Positions 16,845 to 23,975 of a stretch of 64,000 nt of DNA are shown in pieces; positions within the stretch are counted from its first letter, which is position 1; the number at the start of each line of letters is the position of its first letter. The position numbers and the translations under genes are program-made. Location of the stretch: contig CAYMPC010000002.1 in NCBI GenBank assembly GCA_964392465.1, positions 1 to 64,000 on the forward strand, given 5' to 3'. This DNA comes from JAAXVZ01 sp964392465. Lineage in GTDB: Archaea > Nanobdellota > Nanobdellia > Woesearchaeales > GW2011-AR15. The notes below the pieces were generated by a model. The model saw only the letters and a list, made by a program, of their open reading frames with translations. It ran no database searches and had not been told where the DNA came from.

Positions 16845-17585
16845 TTATTGTATTGTCCATCCTCCATCTACGATAATTGTTTGCCCAGTAACATATTTTG
16901 ACATATCAGAGGCAAGATATAAAACAGCGCCTGCTATATCTTCAGGAGTGCCAAATCTTTTTAAAGGAATAATGGCAGCTGTCTTTGCTTTTGTTTCATC
17001 ATCCATTGCTCCTGTAGCTCCTGGTGTTTCTATTGCACCAGGTAGAACAGCATTTACATTTATTCCATTTGGAGCAAGATCTAATGCCATTCCTCTAGTT
17101 AGTCCATTTACTCCTCCTTTTGACGAGCAGTAATGAGATAATCCTGCAAAAGCTTGCACAGAGGCAATTGAAGAGATATTTACAATCCTGCTTCCTTGCT
17201 GCATTACTTTTGCTGATTGCTGAGATAAGAAAAATAACCCTTTTAGATTTATGTCCATCAATTTATCCCAGTCCTTCTCAGAGATTTCCAATGTATTCTT
17301 ATAAGGATAAATCCCTGCATTATTAACAAGAATATCTATTCTTCCAAACGCTTTCATTGTCTTTTTAACTAACTCATTAATTTCATTTAGTTTTGCCATG
17401 TCGCATTTTATTCCTATAGCATTTACACTATAACTAGTTTTTATCTCATTTGCAACTTGCTGACAACTCTTTTGATCAAGATCACTAATAACAACATTTG
17501 CACCATTTTTTGCAAGCTCTTTTGCAATTCCCAAACCAATTCCTTTTACAGAACCAGTAACAATAGCCACTTTATCTTTTAGCAT
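16845..17585 (-). CDS. Short-chain dehydrogenase/reductase
   Basis: A 246-residue classical SDR oxidoreductase using NAD(P)H. The cofactor motif TGSVKGIG is at residues 10-17, NNAG is near 88-91, the catalytic Ser is in NISSIAS, and Tyr/Lys are in YCSSK. The C-terminal PGAIETPGA loop is as in FabG-like enzymes. Asp36 after the second strand (VVISDLD) suggests NAD(H) preference. GAGGTGAG precedes the ATG as ribosome binding site. The substrate cannot be told. Confidence 0.92.
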   Translation of the reverse strand: MLKDKVAIVTGSVKGIGLGIAKELAKNGANVVISDLDQKSCQQVANEIKTSYSVNAIGIKCDMAKLNEINELVKKTMKAFGRIDILVNNAGIYPYKNTLEISEKDWDKLMDINLKGLFFLSQQSAKVMQQGSRIVNISSIASVQAFAGLSHYCSSKGGVNGLTRGMALDLAPNGINVNAVLPGAIETPGATGAMDDETKAKTAAIIPLKRFGTPEDIAGAVLYLASDMSKYVTGQTIIVDGGWTIQ

Positions 17586-17673
17586 ATTCTCACCTCTTTA
17601 TTTGAATCTTTTTAATCTTTTAAAAAGTTTTAGATATATAAATATAGCTTATATAGTTATATAGAAAGATATG

Positions 17674-18735
17674 TTAAGCTAAGCTTGAATTTTTAAGCCA
17701 TCCATATATTTTTTCAGCTGCTATTTCATGTCCATACTTATTAGGGTGAGTAAAATCGCTTTTTTTTACTTTTAGGTTATTCATCCCAAAGTTACTAAAT
17801 TCTTCAATTAATAATATATTAGAGATGTTTTTTTCAATCATGAAGTCTATCATTAATTTATCTCAAAACTCTTGATTTTCATAAGAAGACAATTCAGGAA
17901 AAACAATAACTAATAAAGAAATATTATTTTTTTTGCATATATTATGTAAATCTTCCATAGCTTTTTTAGCAACTTCCATAGAAGGATCATAATATTTTAT
18001 TTTTCCTTTAATATTTTCTTTTAATAATTGATAAATTCCTAAATTTAATAATTGATATGCTTTTGATTTTTCAGCTAAAAAAAAGGTTATTTTTTCTGGA
18101 AAAACTAAAATCAGTGGAATAGGTGGCATCTCTATATGATTAGTATAAATTTTTTGATCTATCTGGTAAATCAATCTTTCCGCATAATCAGAACGATCAT
18201 ATGCAAGAAGAACAATATCAGGGTTATAAGACAATCCTTTTTTTTCAAACCATATCTTTTCCTGTAAAGTGTTATAACCACCAACAGCAGCGTTTAACAC
18301 CTCATACTTTTTGTTATTAGTGTTTAATTTTTTTTCAAGAATCTTTGAAAAAATATCTGATTGATTTACATTAGCGCCATATGCAATAGAATCTCCTAAT
18401 ATCAATATTCTTGTAATATTAAATGGCTTTATTTTGGAATAATTTTGATCTGATCTAAATCCTCTATCATTGTGATAATATTCTGCACCAGTTTCCTCTT
18501 GATACTCATAATAATTTGGTTTGTTGGTATAAATCAAAATAGGATTATCAGATTTTACAATAAAACTGTCTAAAACAAGGACGTCTTGTAATTTAAGCTT
18601 CGGTTTTGCTATGAATCTCGCAAAAATTTCAACAAATAAACCACATAAAATTAAGATTAACAAAAAAAATAGAAATATGAGCAAACCTTTTGTAATTTGT
18701 CTTTTATAACTTTTTTTAATTATATCTGCTTTCAC
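17674..18735 (-). CDS. SGNH/GDSL-like hydrolase interrupted by an in-frame UGA
   Basis: A membrane-anchored SGNH hydrolase. The N-terminal segment LLIFLFFLLILILCG anchors it, and block I is ILGDSIAYGANV with the catalytic Ser. The frame stops at a TGA (17863-17865) after residue 290. The same frame then continues for 62 codons to a TAA at 17674 and supplies the family's C-terminal catalytic block DFTHPNKYGHE (Asp and His). Without that part the enzyme lacks two catalytic residues. UGA ends other genes here (moxR, both HAD genes), so a code change is unlikely. A TGG-to-TGA nonsense mutation, sequencing error, readthrough or Sec insertion remain possible. The start is a GTG. It lies just downstream of tRNA-Gln. 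Confidence 0.7.
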
Positions 18736-18777
18736 TTTTTTTAATCTTTACCTATCTTATTGTGGACAAAATAGAGA

Positions 18778-18850
18778 TAGCCCCGCCAGGATTCGAACCT
18801 GGGTCCCCTCCTCCAAAGGGAGAGATGATTGGCCGCTACACTACGGGGCT
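18778..18850 (-). tRNA. tRNA-Gln (UUG)
   Basis: A 73-nt cloverleaf on the minus strand. The acceptor stem AGCCCCG pairs with CGGGGCT, with discriminator base A. The anticodon stem UCUCC/GGAGG encloses the loop CUUUGGA, so the anticodon is UUG, reading Gln CAA. The T arm is CCAGG-TTCGAAT-CCTGG. No intron is seen and CCA is not encoded. It lies between the CBS gene and the SGNH gene on the same strand, with short spacers. Confidence 0.95.
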
Positions 18851-18895
18851 ATATATAAAAATAAAAAGAAAAAAGCTTATCTTAAAAAGTTTACC

Positions 18896-19351
18896 CTAAT
18901 AAAGCCTATTCATATAATAATCTTCAGCAAACATTTTCTTTGCTTCTTTATCAAATTTGAAAAAAGTGAAATATTTATAGACTGCAATATCTCTTACTAT
19001 TCCAACAATCTCTCCTTTTTTATCTATTAATACCATTCTTGATACTTTATGCTTATTAAATTCATCTACAAGCTCGTCTATCTCTAAATCTTTGCTTACC
19101 ATTCTGACAGGAGAGGACATAATCTCTTTGGCAGTTGTTTCTTCCATACTCTTATTTTTTGAAATTTGCCTAAGTATATCATTTACAGTGATAATTCCTT
19201 TAATCGAGTTATTTTCCATAACTAGAATTGATCCAATATTATTGGAATGCAAAGATGTTGCTACTTCTTTTAGAGAATCCCTAGTGTTACAAAAAAATAC
19301 CTTTTTTCTTGCGATATCATAAGCTGTTTTTACAAAAGACGTTTTAACCAC
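18896..19351 (-). CDS. Two-CBS-domain protein
   Basis: A 151-residue protein made of one CBS pair. The first repeat is centred on NIGSILVMENNSIKGIITVNDIL and the second on KVSRMVLIDKKGEIVGIVRDI. CBS pairs bind adenosyl nucleotides or other ligands and act as sensors. Stand-alone archaeal versions have unknown partners. The start is a GTG preceded by AAGGG. An inverted repeat flanking a TATA sequence lies upstream (19370-19390). Confidence 0.93.
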   Translation of the reverse strand: MVKTSFVKTAYDIARKKVFFCNTRDSLKEVATSLHSNNIGSILVMENNSIKGIITVNDILRQISKNKSMEETTAKEIMSSPVRMVSKDLEIDELVDEFNKHKVSRMVLIDKKGEIVGIVRDIAVYKYFTFFKFDKEAKKMFAEDYYMNRLY

Positions 19352-19369
19352 CCCTTAAAAGCCATATAT

Positions 19370-19390
19370 CAAAGTGATATATATACTTTG
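19370..19390 (-). promoter_or_regulatory. Inverted repeat around the CBS-gene TATA box
   Basis: CAAAGT (19370-19375) and ACTTTG (19385-19390) flank the AT-rich GATATATAT, which is the only good TATA sequence upstream of the CBS gene. A protein bound here would block TBP, so this looks like an operator for repression. It is based on sequence symmetry only. Confidence 0.4.
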
Positions 19391-19429
19391 TGAAAGAGAG
19401 AAAAAGAAAAAATGAGAAAATGTGAAAAA

Positions 19430-20200
19430 TCATTCCTTTCTTACTGCCCAGAGATTAAGCATATTTTCTTCCATAAAATGCAACTTTCCTGGAATTATTA
19501 TGCAATGCAAAGGATCTCCAAAATCATATTTCAATAAATCAGAAGCTTTTCCATATTTAATCAATTGGTTATCGCTGCCTATCCTAGCACATCCTACGAT
19601 CCTTATATCCTTACTAAAAATCTTTTCTTTTCTTTTCTCTTCTATCTCTAACAACTGTGTTATTGCCTCATTCACAGACATATATCTGTTTTTGTCTTTT
19701 TTGATATCTAATAATAAAAGCGTATGCAAATCAGCTTCTTTATTCTGTTTTATCACATCATAAGGAGTTTCTGGCTTAAAAGATGGTTCAAAATAAGGCA
19801 TTGAAGTTGTTTTTCCATATTTGTATAATTCCAATCCAACAACGCCCACTGCATTTAATATTGAAGTGTTATGTATAATTTTAATTTCAATACCTTTTTC
19901 TTTAGCTCTCAAGAACAAATCAACATGGGTAGTAGCGGAAAAAACATCTCCTATAACAAGAAACCCAATATTCTTTTCAGCTGCCTTGTCTAAAATCTCC
20001 TCAGCTCTTTTTTCAACAAGCTCTCTGCTTGCCAAGAAAATCTTTTTCTCATATAGCTTCTCAAGTTTCTCTATGCTTACATTGAGCTTTGAAGTGTAAT
20101 CTTCTAAAAACAAGTAGTCACATTTTTTAATAGCTTCTAGACCTTTTAAAGTAATATCTTTTTCATCATTTAGTCCTAGGCCTATCATATACAACGTCAT
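19430..20200 (-). CDS. dph5: Diphthine synthase
   Basis: A 256-residue SAM-dependent methyltransferase that builds diphthine on the elongation factor aEF2 histidine. The N-terminus MIGLGLNDEKDITLKGLEAI, then LFLEDYTS, and the central GDVFSATTHVDL are diagnostic of Dph5 in the tetrapyrrole-methylase fold. SILNAVGVVGLELYKYGKT follows. The length fits archaeal Dph5. A TTTTTAATA box lies about 27 nt upstream, directly after the ftsZ terminator hairpin, so it has its own promoter. Confidence 0.96.
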   Translation of the reverse strand: MTLYMIGLGLNDEKDITLKGLEAIKKCDYLFLEDYTSKLNVSIEKLEKLYEKKIFLASRELVEKRAEEILDKAAEKNIGFLVIGDVFSATTHVDLFLRAKEKGIEIKIIHNTSILNAVGVVGLELYKYGKTTSMPYFEPSFKPETPYDVIKQNKEADLHTLLLLDIKKDKNRYMSVNEAITQLLEIEEKRKEKIFSKDIRIVGCARIGSDNQLIKYGKASDLLKYDFGDPLHCIIIPGKLHFMEENMLNLWAVRKE

Positions 20201-20258
20201 AATAAAACAAAAACAGGTTTTTTATTAAAAATGTTTTGAAAAAAAAGAAAAAATAAGA

Positions 20259-20305
20259 TGCCTCTATCCATAAAAGTTTTCGGGGGTGATTTACAGATAG
20301 AGGCA
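20259..20305 (-). terminator. ftsZ 3' UTR long-loop hairpin with U-rich tail
   Basis: TGCCTCTATC (20259-20268) and GATAGAGGCA (20296-20305) form a perfect 10-bp stem around a 27-nt loop. On the minus strand the stem is followed by TCTTATTTTTTC and a further T8 tract. The loop carries AATCACCCCCG, a C-rich anti-Shine-Dalgarno-like stretch. It lies 55 nt after the ftsZ stop and resembles the elements at 4661-4719 and 23,283-23,460. Confidence 0.6.
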
Positions 20306-20359
20306 AGAAGGCACCACAAAGACTAAGGGGTGATCTTGAGTTTATCTATAATCATATGC

Positions 20360-21424
20360 CTATTTGACAATCTCAATTCCGAGTTCGTCAGACACTTGCA
20401 TCATTTTTCTGTCTGCAGAAGCTGTTCTGTCAGATTTTCCCAATATCCAGGGACTTTTTACCCCTGTTACAATTGTCATGACAGTAACTTTTCCTTTCAT
20501 TTCTTCAAGGACTCTTGCTCCCCAGATGACGTTTGCATCTTCATCTAGGCTTTCTGTAACCAATTCTCCTATTTTGTTAATCTCTTCTAATGTCAAATCA
20601 GGACCGCCGCATACATGTATCAAAGCTCCTGTTGCTCCTTCATAGTTGATGTCCAATAAAGGATTGCTCAATGCTCCTCTTACAGCTTCTTCTACTCTGT
20701 TATTTGTGTCAGATGCTCCTACTCCAATAGCAGCAACTCCTCCGTTGCTCATGATTGCTTTGACATCTGCATAGTCAAGGTTGACTAAAGAAGGTAGGGC
20801 TATTGTCTCAACAATTCCTTTAATCATTGTTGCTATAAGTTCATTTGCAACTGCAAATGCTTGTCTTATTGGCAGATTGCCTGCTATTTGAACTAATCTA
20901 TTATTATCTATAACAATTACAGTATCACACATTTGCCTTAATTGTTGCAAGCCGAATTCAGCTTTATCTACTCTTGCTCTTTCAATCTTAAAAGGCATTG
21001 TGACTGTTCCAATAACAATTGAACCAGTGCTTTTGGCAACTTCTGCTATAACTGGAGCGCTTCCTGTTCCTGTCCCTCCTCCCATTCCTGCGCACACAAA
21101 CACCATATCTGCACCTTTTAGTGCATCTTTAATCTCATTTATTTGCTCATGAGCAGCCTCAGCTCCTCTTTCAGGAAAGCCACCACAGCCTAATCCTCTT
21201 GTTGTGTCTTTTCCAATCAAGAATTTTCTATCAGCTTCTGTGATGCTTAAATGCTGCTGATCTGTGTTGCAGGCAATTATTTCTGCTCCTTTTATCCCTT
21301 TCTGGTAAAGCCAGTTTACCATGTTATTGCCAGCTCCGCCAGCCCCAATTACTTTGATTGTGGCTTGGTTTATATTTAGTGCTTCAAATTCTGCTCCCTT
21401 TCGGGAAGGTTCTTCAAAGTCCAT
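20360..21424 (-). CDS. ftsZ: Cell division protein FtsZ
   Basis: A 354-residue tubulin-family GTPase that forms the division ring. The N-terminal nucleotide loop is GAGGAGNNM (near residue 27), the tubulin signature GGGTGTGSAP lies near residues 115-124, and the synergy T7 loop reads NLDYADVKAIM. The C-terminal tail is short and ends soon after the second domain, without the long linker seen in many bacteria; its last residues (ELGIEIVK) could be the partner-binding peptide. GGTGGGGGTC lies before the ATG as ribosome binding site, and the upstream region holds repeated GCCAA motifs. Confidence 0.97.
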   Translation of the reverse strand: MDFEEPSRKGAEFEALNINQATIKVIGAGGAGNNMVNWLYQKGIKGAEIIACNTDQQHLSITEADRKFLIGKDTTRGLGCGGFPERGAEAAHEQINEIKDALKGADMVFVCAGMGGGTGTGSAPVIAEVAKSTGSIVIGTVTMPFKIERARVDKAEFGLQQLRQMCDTVIVIDNNRLVQIAGNLPIRQAFAVANELIATMIKGIVETIALPSLVNLDYADVKAIMSNGGVAAIGVGASDTNNRVEEAVRGALSNPLLDINYEGATGALIHVCGGPDLTLEEINKIGELVTESLDEDANVIWGARVLEEMKGKVTVMTIVTGVKSPWILGKSDRTASADRKMMQVSDELGIEIVK

Positions 21425-21516
21425 TTTTTTTGACCCCCACCGTTGTCCTTGTGTGTTTTTTATTTATTATAGAATATATTTTTTAAAATATATATTTTGA
21501 TATATATTTTAATATA

Positions 21517-21637
21517 GCCAAACATTTAAATATCAGTTTGGAATATACTCTATTCTAGAAAAAGCCAATTATTTTGTTTAAAGCCAAAGTTTCTCGTCTA
21601 AAAAGCCAAACGAGTTAGGTGTAGGATTAAAAAGCCC
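21517..21637. repeat. Iterated AAGCCAA motifs and inverted repeat upstream of ftsZ
   Basis: The 297-nt gap between ftsZ and the nitroreductase contains five AGCC(A) motifs at about 21517, 21564, 21583, 21605 and 21633. Four of them read GCCAA and three read AAAGCCAA. The first is part of a perfect inverted repeat, CCAAAC (21518-21523) and GTTTGG (21536-21541), around ATTTAAATAT. Hairpins CTCGT/ACGAG and AAAAAGC/GCTTTTT overlap the last motifs; the latter, with a T-run on the plus strand, sits near 21629-21657. These could be operator sites controlling ftsZ. I see no open frame here. Confidence 0.45.
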
Positions 21638-21721
21638 TAATAACCCCACAGCTTTTTTATTATTTAAATTCCTATTTAAATCTTATTGTATTATAAAATA
21701 TATTTTAGAGAATATAGATAT

Positions 21722-22435
21722 CTATTTTTTTATGCTTTTTCTCTTGGAGAAAACATCTTTTCCTGTATCGACAACATCACTTATCAATCTCGATATTTTG
21801 TCAAAGACAATTGGGTTTTGGAATACTCTTTCCATATTTGCAATCCTAGATCCATATACTTCAAAATAGCAAACATTTTCTAAGGTATAATGAGTAGGAG
21901 CAGGGACAATTTCATCTGGGTATCCTAGAGGAAGAATTGCCTGTGGTCTGACTTCTTCAGGGATATTGGCTACTCTTCTGAGCATATTCTCGTCAAAAGC
22001 ACCAACCCAAGTGGAACTTAATCCAAGAGCATGTGCAGTAAGGAGCATGTTTTCTATTGCCGCAGCACAATTTTGTATTGCATACAATCTTTCTCCTCTT
22101 ATCCCATAAAACTGCTTACTCTTTTCAATCTCAGCACATACAACAACAATTACAGGAGCTTCAGCAATCCACATTTGTTGCATTGCTGCCTCTGCAATCT
22201 TTTGTTTATTCTCTTTATTTCTTATAAGGATAAATTTCCAATTCTGAAGATTTCCTGCACTTGGAGCGTATCTTCCAGCATCCAAAATTACACCTAATAT
22301 CTCCATTGGTATATCTTGAGAAGAATATTTTCTGATAGATCTTCTGGTAGCTATAGCTTCAAAGACATTCATCTTTATTGTTTCTGTATTAAAAGCAGTT
22401 TCTTTTTTTTCTTGATCTTTCTTTTCTTCAGACAT
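21722..22435 (-). CDS. Nitroreductase-family FMN-dependent oxidoreductase
   Basis: A 237-residue flavoprotein of the nitroreductase fold. The FMN-phosphate contact motif TRRSIRKYSSQDIP is near residue 31, followed by APSAGNLQNWKFILI, ALGLSSTWVGAFD, and LPLGYPDE near the C-terminus. A hydrophilic N-terminal 20 residues (EEKKDQEKKE) may be an extension or misplaced start. About 40 extra residues follow the usual end. It is divergent from a winged-helix regulator, with a palindrome between them, which suggests control by that regulator. A TATA box (TTTAAATATTTT) about 25 nt upstream indicates a leaderless start. Confidence 0.9.
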   Translation of the reverse strand: MSEEKKDQEKKETAFNTETIKMNVFEAIATRRSIRKYSSQDIPMEILGVILDAGRYAPSAGNLQNWKFILIRNKENKQKIAEAAMQQMWIAEAPVIVVVCAEIEKSKQFYGIRGERLYAIQNCAAAIENMLLTAHALGLSSTWVGAFDENMLRRVANIPEEVRPQAILPLGYPDEIVPAPTHYTLENVCYFEVYGSRIANMERVFQNPIVFDKISRLISDVVDTGKDVFSKRKSIKK

Positions 22436-22495
22436 AAGTTTCTTTTAAGGATAGCTCCTTTAAATATTTTGTTATATCTCTTGTTGTTCCAAAAA

Positions 22496-22510
22496 TGAAA
22501 CACTGTTTCA
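22496..22510. promoter_or_regulatory. 15-bp palindromic operator in the divergent promoter
   Basis: TGAAACACTGTTTCA is a perfect palindrome around a central C. It is flanked on both sides by direct repeats of CAAAAATGAAA. It lies 12 nt before the TATA box (TTTAAATA, 22523-22530) of the regulator gene and about 60 nt upstream of the nitroreductase start. It is a plausible binding site for the adjacent winged-helix regulator. Confidence 0.55.
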
Positions 22511-22553
22511 AAAATGAAAAGATTTAAATATTGTGCATGAATCACAACTAGGT

Positions 22554-23078
22554 ATGGAGATAACAGAGCTCCTTCAGAGCTTTTTTGATACAAAGATGCT
22601 AAGTATCATTAAACTGTTTCTAAAAGAAGATGGCAAGCAATATTATCTAAGGGAGATTTCAAAGTTAACTAAAGTAAGTCCTGCTTCAACATATAGGATT
22701 CTGAAAAAACTTGTTGATCTTCAGGTTATTACCTTAACTGAAATCAAGACTGCAAAGTTATATAGCCTTAATACTGGAAAGACAGTTGAGTTATTGAGAT
22801 CCTTCCTTGAAATAGATGTTATTCAATCTTTTGTTGAAAAAGCATCTGCAGTAGAAGGGGTTGATGAACTTTATTTATATGGTAAAAAAGAAAAAAGCAA
22901 GGCAACAATCTTTATTCTTGGACCAAATATTGAAAAAAACCAGATCAAACAAATAATAAATGATTTTAAGGAAAGGCATAATTTTAGCATTTTAGATAAT
23001 TATTTCACAAAAGAGCAATATGATCAGATACAAGGGTTATTTGCAGAAACTAAAAAACTCTTATATAAAAAAGCCTGA
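22554..23078 (+). CDS. Winged-helix transcriptional regulator with C-terminal sensor domain
   Basis: About 174 residues. The N-terminal wHTH (LREISKLTKVSPASTYRILKK) is followed by a wing (LTEIKTAKLYSLN) and then a domain with VDELYLYGKKEKSKATIFIL, reminiscent of the nucleotidyltransferase-like sensor half found in many archaeal HTH proteins. A GTG at 22533 is in frame. However, the TATA box at 22523-22530 places the transcript start close to ATG 22554, so I choose that. It is divergent from the nitroreductase gene and probably binds the 22496-22510 palindrome. Confidence 0.85.
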   Translation: MEITELLQSFFDTKMLSIIKLFLKEDGKQYYLREISKLTKVSPASTYRILKKLVDLQVITLTEIKTAKLYSLNTGKTVELLRSFLEIDVIQSFVEKASAVEGVDELYLYGKKEKSKATIFILGPNIEKNQIKQIINDFKERHNFSILDNYFTKEQYDQIQGLFAETKKLLYKKA

Positions 23079-23178
23079 TTTTTAATTATTAAATCTCTTG
23101 TTTTTTATAGTATATATTAAAAATATTCTAATCTAATTAAACTTCAGAATTTTTTTACTTTATTCTTATAAATAATTA

Positions 23179-23224
23179 GCAGAGGAACTTTCCTCTGCGA
23201 TATACGGGACTAGCCATAATCCCG
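23179..23224. ncRNA. Two adjacent small hairpins in the long intergenic region
   Basis: GCAGAGGA (23179-23186) pairs perfectly with TCCTCTGC (23191-23198) over a 4-nt loop. CGGGA (23205-23209) pairs with TCCCG (23220-23224) over a 10-nt loop. They are part of the 421-nt region 23079-23499, which has no convincing ORF. Minus-strand transcription from the gene at 23907 would include them as the far 3' end. Alternatively, a TATA-like TTATAAATA at 23167-23175 could start a plus-strand RNA near 23195. The strand is undecided. Confidence 0.4.
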
Positions 23225-23282
23225 CAATGATAAAGTAAGCTATGATATTTCTAAATAATAATTATAATAAGATAAAAAGAGA

Positions 23283-23348
23283 AAGGCTCCCTTTTCTTTT
23301 TCTTTGTGGGGAGGGGTTTTCAAGAAATAAGGGTTTTAAGGGAGCCTT
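23283..23348 (-). terminator. Long-loop hairpin, copy A (U-rich tail)
   Basis: AAGGCTCCCTT (23283-23293) and AAGGGAGCCTT (23338-23348) form a perfect 11-bp stem around a 44-nt loop. On the minus strand it is followed by TCTCTTTTTATC. The minus-strand loop holds AAACCCCTCCCCACAAAG. It shares stem sequence and loop theme with copy B (23408-23460), about 125 nt apart, so the pair arose by duplication. On the plus strand the four G-runs in this copy could instead form a G-quadruplex. Confidence 0.55.
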
Positions 23349-23373
23349 GAGTATGATTTTGTTATTTTTTCTT

Positions 23374-23399
23374 CCTTAAGAATCCTCAGTTCCTTAAGG
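23374..23399. other. Hairpin between the two long-loop elements
   Basis: CCTTAAG (23374-23380) pairs with CTTAAGG (23393-23399) over a 12-nt loop. It lies between the two copies of the GGCTCCCTT hairpin and adds to the impression of one continuous structured RNA. Confidence 0.4.
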
Positions 23400-23407
23400 G
23401 GGTTTTA

Positions 23408-23475
23408 GGCTCCCTTTCTTTTTTGTGGGGTGGGGTTTGTAGAATTCATGAAAGGGAGCCCAGTTATCATGAATT
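23408..23475 (-). ncRNA. Long-loop hairpin, copy B, with overlapping second stem
   Basis: GGCTCCCTTT (23408-23417) pairs with AAAGGGAGCC (23451-23460). A second stem, AATTCATG (23443-23450) with CATGAATT (23468-23475), begins in the loop of the first and closes outside it. Together they have the topology of an H-type pseudoknot or of two alternative folds. The minus-strand loop carries AAACCCCACCCCAC. It lies 25 nt after the stop of the 23500-23907 gene, so it is a 3' UTR element of that transcript or a processed RNA. Confidence 0.5.
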
Positions 23476-23499
23476 TTGTGAATTTATGATTTTGAATTT

Positions 23500-23907
23500 T
23501 TACTTTTTATAATCTAAAGGAGGCTGTCTCAGTTCTTGGAGCCACATCAATCCTATTTTCATCATATTTTTGTTGAACTTTTCTGATAATCTGTATGTTT
23601 TTTTATAAAGATCGTAATCAATGATGCCCATGGATTTCATGGGCGTCAAGATCCTATCATAAAATTGTCTCTTGTTATAAGAGATTTTTACCTTCTTGCC
23701 TCTGTATTCCGGCTCTTCTAGTTCGGTTATTAGCTCTCCATCATGCAACTTAGTAGCAAATAGAGACATTTCAGTTTTACCGATTTCGCCGTTGTTCTCC
23801 TTCATATGTCTTATCAGGAGCTTTGCAACAATCACCTGTTGCTTTGTTGCAAAGATAATCTCGTATATGTCTTCGGGTAAATTAAATTGGTCAAACAATA
23901 ACACCAT
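23500..23907 (-). CDS. Small winged-helix-like protein, unknown
   Basis: A 135-residue hydrophilic protein. The segment YNKRQFYDRILTPMKSMGII followed by DYDLYKKTYRLSEKF has the helix-turn-helix and wing pattern of a DNA-binding domain, with a preceding helix-rich half (VIVAKLLIRHMKENNG). I do not recognise the family. The promoter is strong: TTTATATACTA about 26 nt upstream indicates a leaderless start, and its 27-bp surroundings nearly duplicate those of the 30-residue gene at 4758. The 3' side carries the tandem structured elements. Sharing both signals with the small gene suggests a common regulon or very high expression. Confidence 0.65.
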   Translation of the reverse strand: MVLLFDQFNLPEDIYEIIFATKQQVIVAKLLIRHMKENNGEIGKTEMSLFATKLHDGELITELEEPEYRGKKVKISYNKRQFYDRILTPMKSMGIIDYDLYKKTYRLSEKFNKNMMKIGLMWLQELRQPPLDYKK

Positions 23908-23925
23908 TTATAATATAAAATACAA

Positions 23926-23963
23926 ACTAGTATATAAATGTTACGTTTTTTTAAACTAGTATA
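23926..23963 (-). promoter_or_regulatory. Promoter element with repeated CTAGTATA
   Basis: Contains the core promoter TTTATATACTA on the minus strand (23928-23938) with a CGTAA BRE-like stretch upstream. ACTAGTATA occurs twice in plus-strand reading, at about 23926 and 23955. The block 23927-23953 matches 4885-4911 at 25 of 27 positions. CTAGTATA recurs at 27,954 in the RHH-operon promoter, so these may be related regulator sites. Confidence 0.5.
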
Positions 23964-23975
23964 GAAAAAGGTATA

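Noticed and set aside
17863..18735. Genome-wide reassignment of UGA to an amino acid to explain the SGNH gene
   Set aside because: UGA is the natural end of moxR, both HAD genes and the 4-nt ATGA overlaps, so it is a working stop codon here.
23311..23343. Plus-strand G-quadruplex (GGGG, GGGG, GGG, GGG)
   Set aside because: It is possible, but the G-runs are explained by the C-rich loop and stem of the minus-strand hairpin and are not repeated as a four-run set in copy B.
23283..23460. Inverted repeats as ends of an insertion sequence or MITE
   Set aside because: There is no transposase or target-site duplication. Each copy is its own hairpin with the U-rich tail in the direction of the upstream gene.
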